DNA of 64,000 bases from positions 2,810,001 to 2,874,000 of the forward strand of contig NZ_CP031167.1 in assembly GCF_004346925.1 (NCBI RefSeq), in the 5' to 3' direction. Below are positions 60,013 to 64,000 of this stretch, one piece after another. The notes below the pieces were generated by a model. It was not told the DNA's origin. It made no database searches and saw only the letters and a list, made by a program, of their open reading frames with translations. This DNA comes from Stenotrophomonas sp. ASS1 (GTDB lineage Bacteria; Pseudomonadota; Gammaproteobacteria; Xanthomonadales; Xanthomonadaceae). How positions within the stretch are numbered: position 1 is the first letter of the stretch; each line of letters starts with the position of its first letter. The position numbers were made by a program, and so were the translations under genes.

Positions 60013-60651
60013 ATGTTCACCCCGCGCGCCTTCGCCGAGACCGATCTGCTCTGGCTGGACCGCCTGCTGGCGCGCGACCCGTTCGTTACCGTGCTCACGC
60101 CCGGCAGCGATGGCCTGCCGGAGCTGACCCGGATGCCGGTGCTGTACCGGCGTGACGGCGACCAGATCGAACTGCGCGGCCACTGGGCGCGCGCCAACCC
60201 GCAGTCGCGCCACCGCGGCGCGGCCAAGGTACTGATCGATGGTCCGCATGGCTACGTCTCGGCCAGCTGGTATCCGGACAAGGAACCCGCTGCGCGGGTA
60301 CCCACCTGGAACTACGCCGCCGCCGAGCTGCGTGGCCAGCTGCAGACCTTCGACGACACCGAGGCGCTGGCCGAACTGGTCGGCGCGATCAGCGATCGCT
60401 TCGAATCCAGTGTCGGCCAGGCCTGGCAGTTCGATGCCACGCGTGCCGAACATGGCCCGGAGCTGCGTGCCATCGTCGGCTTCCGTTTCCAGGTCGAACA
60501 GGTGCAGCTGAAGCTCAAGCTGAGCCAGAACCATCCCGATGCCAACCAGCGCGCCGTGATCGCCGAGCTGGAACAGCTGGGCACCCCCGCTTCCACCGAG
60601 TTGGCGCAGTGGATGCGCTGGCACCGCGAACAGGCCGCCCGCAGCGACTGA
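60013..60651 (+). CDS. PaiB-family FMN-binding negative transcriptional regulator
   Basis: A 212-residue flavin-reductase-like split-barrel protein. Seen: MFTPRAFAETDLLWLDRLLARDPFVTVLT, LRGHWARANPQ, AAKVLIDGPHGYVSASWYPDK, VPTWNYAAAELRG and the family C-terminal KLKLSQNHPDANQRAVI. Bacillus PaiB represses sporulation and protease genes. In proteobacteria the target is unknown, so the regulator label comes from the family. Confidence 0.92.
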   Translation: MFTPRAFAETDLLWLDRLLARDPFVTVLTPGSDGLPELTRMPVLYRRDGDQIELRGHWARANPQSRHRGAAKVLIDGPHGYVSASWYPDKEPAARVPTWNYAAAELRGQLQTFDDTEALAELVGAISDRFESSVGQAWQFDATRAEHGPELRAIVGFRFQVEQVQLKLKLSQNHPDANQRAVIAELEQLGTPASTELAQWMRWHREQAARSD

Positions 60652-60723
60652 ACGCCCCAGATTCCCGCAGCGCCGCAGCCGGATGGTTGCGGCGCGCCCC
60701 CACCCGACGCCAGGGACCCATAC

Positions 60724-61386
60724 ATGAAAGACATCCACAAACTGCTGCAGAACAACCGCGACTGGGCCGACCGCATCGAGAAGGAAGACCCCGAGTTCTT
60801 CCACCAGCTGGCCAAGCAGCAGCACCCCGAATACCTGTGGATCGGCTGTTCCGATTCGCGCGTGCCGGCCAACCAGATCATCGGCATGGCCCCGGGTGAA
60901 GTGTTCGTGCACCGCAACGTCGCCAACGTGGTCGCCCACACCGACCTGAACTGCCTGAGCGTGGTGCAGTACGCGGTGGACCAGCTGAAGGTGAAGCACA
61001 TCCTGATCGTCGGCCACTACGGCTGCGGCGGCGTGCATGCCTGCCTGCACAACACCCGCGTCGGCCTGGCCGACAACTGGCTGCGCCACGTTGGCGACGT
61101 GATGCAGAAGCACACCGGCATCCTTGATGCGATCGAGACCGACGAGTTCAAGCACGCACGCCTGTGCGAACTGAACGTGATCGAGCAGGTGGCCAACCTG
61201 TGCCGCTCGACCATCGTGCAGGACGCCTGGGCCCGCGGCCAGAAGCTGATGGTGCACGGCTGGGTCTACAGCCTGAAGGACGGGCGCGTGCGCGAGATGG
61301 GCATCGACGTCGGTTCGCAGGAAGAGCTGCAGCCCGCCTATGAAAAGGCCCTGTCCTACGTCCCGCGCAAGGGCAAGCGCGACTGA
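60724..61386 (+). CDS. can: Beta-class carbonic anhydrase
   Basis: A 220-residue zinc enzyme interconverting CO2 and bicarbonate. Ligands are C42 and D44 ([13 protein letters not shown]) plus H99 and C102 (VGHYGCGGV). The sequence closely follows E. coli Can ([18 protein letters not shown]..., [24 protein letters not shown] C-terminus). It supplies bicarbonate for carboxylases at ambient CO2. Confidence 0.97.
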   Translation: MKDIHKLLQNNRDWADRIEKEDPEFFHQLAKQQHPEYLWIGCSDSRVPANQIIGMAPGEVFVHRNVANVVAHTDLNCLSVVQYAVDQLKVKHILIVGHYGCGGVHACLHNTRVGLADNWLRHVGDVMQKHTGILDAIETDEFKHARLCELNVIEQVANLCRSTIVQDAWARGQKLMVHGWVYSLKDGRVREMGIDVGSQEELQPAYEKALSYVPRKGKRD

Positions 61387-61396
61387 TCCCTTACGG

Positions 61397-61927
61397 ATGA
61401 CCACCATGCTCGCTTCGCCGATCAACCTGCACGCCTGGATCGAAGAAAACCGCCACCTGCTGAAGCCGCCGGTGGGCAACAAGATGATCGACAACGGCGA
61501 CTTCATCGTGATGGTGGTGGGCGGGCCGAACTCGCGTACCGACTTCCACTACGACGAAGGCCCGGAGTGGTTCTACCAGCTCGAAGGCGAGATGGTGCTG
61601 AAGGTGCAGGAAGACGGCGCGGTGCGCGACATTCCGATCCGCGCCGGCGAGATCTTCCTGCTGCCGGCAAAGGTTCCGCACTCGCCGCGGCGCCCGCCCG
61701 GTGGTATCGGTCTGGTGGTCGAGCGCAAGCGCCTGCCGCACGAGATGGACGGCGTGATCTGGCACTGCGAGCGCTGCAACCACAAGCTGCACGAAGAGTA
61801 TTTCCCGCTGCAGAACATCGAAACCGACCTGCCCAAGGTGTTTGCGCGCTATCACGCCAGCCTGGAACTGCGTACCTGCAGCCAGTGCGGGCACGTGGAC
61901 CCGCTGCCGGCGCCAGCGGTCGGCTGA
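61397..61927 (+). CDS. nbaC: 3-hydroxyanthranilate 3,4-dioxygenase
   Basis: A 176-residue cupin dioxygenase that opens 3-hydroxyanthranilate to 2-amino-3-carboxymuconate semialdehyde, which cyclises to quinolinate for NAD. Iron ligands H51, E57 and H95 ([27 protein letters not shown]) are present. A second metal site of two CxxC pairs (C124/C127 and C161/C164) is typical of the bacterial form. An in-frame ATG three codons downstream (61406) is an alternative start. It starts 11 bp after can and precedes kynU. Confidence 0.94.
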   Translation: MTTMLASPINLHAWIEENRHLLKPPVGNKMIDNGDFIVMVVGGPNSRTDFHYDEGPEWFYQLEGEMVLKVQEDGAVRDIPIRAGEIFLLPAKVPHSPRRPPGGIGLVVERKRLPHEMDGVIWHCERCNHKLHEEYFPLQNIETDLPKVFARYHASLELRTCSQCGHVDPLPAPAVG

Positions 61928-61937
61928 GCCTCGAACG

Positions 61938-62040
61938 GTAGTCGCCCACCCTGGTGGGCGCATGCTCGCTCCCGCTCTGGTAGTTGCCCACCTTGGTGGG
62001 CGCTTGCTTGTACGTGCGCCAACCAAGGTTGGCGGCAACC
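61938..62040. repeat. SMAG cluster between the dioxygenase gene and kynU
   Basis: Two plus copies (GTAGTCGCCCACCCTGGTGGGCG at 61938-61960 and GTAGTTGCCCACC from 61980 to ~62002) are followed by an inverted palindrome (GCGCCAACCAAGGTTGGC, ~62015-62034). The first two share the same subtype with a 42-base offset. Confidence 0.85.
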
Positions 62041-62130
62041 GGGTCATGCGGCGCTGGCGTTGGGTTGGCAGCTACCGGGCCATGCCCCAGGCGCTACACT
62101 GGCGGTCCCGTTGCAGCCTGTTGCCCGACC

Positions 62131-63405
62131 ATGTCCGACCTGCTCAGCCGCACCCACGCCATTGCCCTGGACGCCGCCGATCCGCTGCGCCCGCTGCGCA
62201 ATGAATTCCTGATTCCGCGCCATGGCGGCGGCGAGCAGACCTACTTCGTCGGCAACTCGCTGGGCCTGCAGCCGCGTGGCGCGCAGGCGGCCGTGCAGGA
62301 AGTGATGAAGCAGTGGGGCGAGCTGGCGGTGGAAGGCCACTTCACCGGCCCGACACAGTGGCTGTCCTACCACCGCCTGGTGAGCGCGCAGCTGGCCCGC
62401 GTGGTCGGTGCGCTGCCCAGCGAGGTAGTTGCAATGAACACGCTGAGCGTGAACCTGCACCTGATGATGGTCAGCTTCTACCGGCCCACGGCCGAGCGCC
62501 CGGTGATCCTGATGGAAGCCGGCGCATTCCCGACCGATCGCCACGCGGTGGAAGCACAGATCCGCTTCCATGGCTTCGACCCGGCCGAGTGCCTGGTGGA
62601 AGTGCAGCCGGACGAGGCCAACGGCACGATTTCACTGACCGCGATCGAGCATGCCATCGCCGAGCACGGTTCACGCCTGGCGCTGGTGCTGTGGCCTGGC
62701 GTGCAGTACCGCACCGGCCAGGCCTTCGACCTCGATGCGATCACCCGCGCCGCACGTCTGCAGGGCGCGCGTATCGGCTTCGACCTGGCACACTCGGTCG
62801 GCAACCTGCCGCTGCGCCTGCATGACGTGGCCCCTGATTTCGCCGTGTGGTGCCACTACAAGTACCTCAACAGCGGCCCGGGCGCGGTGGCCGGCGCGTT
62901 CGTGCATGAGCGCCATCACCGCGACACCAGCCTGCCGCGCTTTGCCGGCTGGTGGGGCCATGAGGAATCCACCCGCTTCCAGATGGCGCCGCAGTTCACC
63001 CCGGCCATCGGTGCCGAAGGCTGGCAGCTGAGCAATCCGCCAATCCTCGGCCTGGCGCCGCTGCGCGCCTCGCTGGACCTGTTCGAGCGCGCCGGCATGG
63101 AGGCGCTGCGCAGCAAGTCGCTGGCACTGACCGGCATGCTCGAAGCACTGGTGCGTGCACGCCTGTCCGGCGTGCTCGACATCATCACCCCGGCCGAGCC
63201 GCAGCGCCGTGGCTGCCAGCTGTCATTGCGTGTGATCGGTGGCCGCGAGCGCGGCCGTGCGCTGTTCGAGCATCTGCGCGGTATCGGTGTGCTCGGCGAC
63301 TGGCGCGAGCCCGACGTGATCCGCATCTCGCCCACGCCGCTCTACAACCGCTACCTGGACGTGCACCACTTCGTCGAGGAAGTGGAAGCCTGGGCCGGCC
63401 TCTAA
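62131..63405 (+). CDS. kynU: Kynureninase
   Basis: A 424-residue PLP enzyme that cleaves (3-hydroxy)kynurenine to (3-hydroxy)anthranilate and alanine. Family landmarks: TYFVGNSLGLQPRGA, EAGAFPTDRHAVEAQ, GFDLAHSVGNLPLRLHD and the PLP lysine in WCHYKYLNSGPGAVAGAFVHERH. ATG at 62131; the frame extending upstream runs through REPs and is not used. It precedes kmo on the same strand. Confidence 0.97.
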   Translation: MSDLLSRTHAIALDAADPLRPLRNEFLIPRHGGGEQTYFVGNSLGLQPRGAQAAVQEVMKQWGELAVEGHFTGPTQWLSYHRLVSAQLARVVGALPSEVVAMNTLSVNLHLMMVSFYRPTAERPVILMEAGAFPTDRHAVEAQIRFHGFDPAECLVEVQPDEANGTISLTAIEHAIAEHGSRLALVLWPGVQYRTGQAFDLDAITRAARLQGARIGFDLAHSVGNLPLRLHDVAPDFAVWCHYKYLNSGPGAVAGAFVHERHHRDTSLPRFAGWWGHEESTRFQMAPQFTPAIGAEGWQLSNPPILGLAPLRASLDLFERAGMEALRSKSLALTGMLEALVRARLSGVLDIITPAEPQRRGCQLSLRVIGGRERGRALFEHLRGIGVLGDWREPDVIRISPTPLYNRYLDVHHFVEEVEAWAGL

Positions 63406-63436
63406 GCCGGCCCCTCCCCTACTGCTGGACAGTTCG

Positions 63437-64000
63437 TTGATCGCACACGCTTCCCGCTCGTTGAGCATTATCGGTGCCGGCCTTGCCGGGTCCCTGCTGG
63501 CCATCCTGCTGTCACGCCAGGGCTGGCGCATCACCTTGTACGAACGCCGCGGCGATCCACGCGTGGCCGACTACGAGAGCGGCCGCTCGATCAACCTGGC
63601 GTTGGCCGAGCGTGGGCGCAACGCACTGCGTCAGGCGGGCGTCGAGGACGAAGTGATGGCGCGCGCGGTGATGATGCGCGGCCGCATGGTGCATCCACGC
63701 GACGGCGAGCCGCAGCTGCAGCGCTACGGTCGCGACGACAGCGAAGTGATCTGGTCGATCCACCGCAGTGATCTGAATACCACGCTGCTGGAGCTGGCCG
63801 AACAGGCCGGCGCCACCGTGCACTTCCATCGCCGCCTGCACACCGTCGATTTCGATGCGGGTTACGCACGCTTCATCGATGACCGTGACGACAGCCCGCA
63901 CGACATCCGTTTCGACACCCTGATCGGTGCCGACGGTGCCGGTTCGGCACTGCGTGCGGCGATGAACCGGCGCGCGCCGCTGGGTGAGGACATCGCCTTC
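63437..64000 (+). CDS. kmo: Kynurenine 3-monooxygenase, 5' part
   Basis: The first 188 codons of a flavoprotein that hydroxylates kynurenine. No ATG opens the frame; a TTG at 63437 with GGA eight bases upstream gives MIAHASRSLSIIGAGLAGSLLAI. The dinucleotide-binding GAGLAG, ESGRSINLALAERG, SIHRSDLNTTLLELAEQ and the GD-type IGADGAGSALR motif are seen. The gene continues past the right edge. With kynU and nbaC it completes the kynurenine-to-quinolinate branch. Confidence 0.93.
   Translation, partial: MIAHASRSLSIIGAGLAGSLLAILLSRQGWRITLYERRGDPRVADYESGRSINLALAERGRNALRQAGVEDEVMARAVMMRGRMVHPRDGEPQLQRYGRDDSEVIWSIHRSDLNTTLLELAEQAGATVHFHRRLHTVDFDAGYARFIDDRDDSPHDIRFDTLIGADGAGSALRAAMNRRAPLGEDIAF

Overview
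The window is high-GC chromosomal DNA of a Xanthomonadaceae bacterium, most probably Stenotrophomonas (S. maltophilia complex). The evidence is the many GTAG-headed palindromic repeats (SMAG-type REPs) between genes, a GyrA with Gln at position 83 (the S. maltophilia wild-type residue), a type IV secretion effector with a Xanthomonadales XVIPCD tail, and the local gene orders (serC-pheA, smc-zipA, haao-kynU-kmo). Almost all of it is core chromosome. I see no prophage, plasmid, CRISPR or RNA operon, and only one insertion sequence.

Layout. 1-1652 (-): serC and the start of pheA. 1847-4875: a tandem-FHA membrane protein, a PHA-system protein, a phasin, a probable small RNA gene (3638-3740) and a membrane-anchored Mrr-like protein. 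5018-5600 (-): a HicAB pair whose hicA is frameshifted. 5695-13166: a complete histidine-utilisation locus (hutC, hutF on the minus strand; hutI-H-G-U on the plus strand) with a HutC-type operator between the two arms. 13316-18826: a serine hydrolase, an IS110-family element with a probable bridge RNA, a TonB receptor and a small membrane protein. 19081-29526: small regulators and secreted enzymes (SnoaL-like, TetR/thioesterase pair, Tat-exported agmatine-deiminase-like enzyme with a divergent LysR, GDSL hydrolase, metalloprotease, S9 peptidase). 30485-32536: a putative immunity protein plus an XVIPCD effector with an HExxH metallopeptidase motif. 32607-33753: a HipA-like kinase and a DUF3037 protein. 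34053-40289: a serine hydrolase, LysR/quinone oxidoreductase and a PQQ dehydrogenase. 40421-46775 (-): gyrA, mtnA, a DUF3011 protein, epmA and a GNAT enzyme. 46825-55214: ligA, a Tat-exported aminotransferase, zipA and smc. 55474-56708 (-): the rpsF-rpsR-rplI operon. 56871-61386: a CbrC-like protein, an A-type Fe-S carrier, asnS, small proteins, PaiB-like and carbonic anhydrase. 61397-end: the lower kynurenine pathway (haao, kynU, start of kmo).

How it works together: the hut genes take histidine to glutamate through the two-step formimino route (HutF, HutG). The kynurenine genes supply quinolinate for NAD. smc, zipA, ligA and gyrA are chromosome-maintenance and division genes. The accessory content with most promise is the XVIPCD effector/immunity pair, the IS110 element whose non-coding end looks like a readable bridge RNA pointing at the SMAG repeat it sits in, and the candidate small RNA after the phasin gene.
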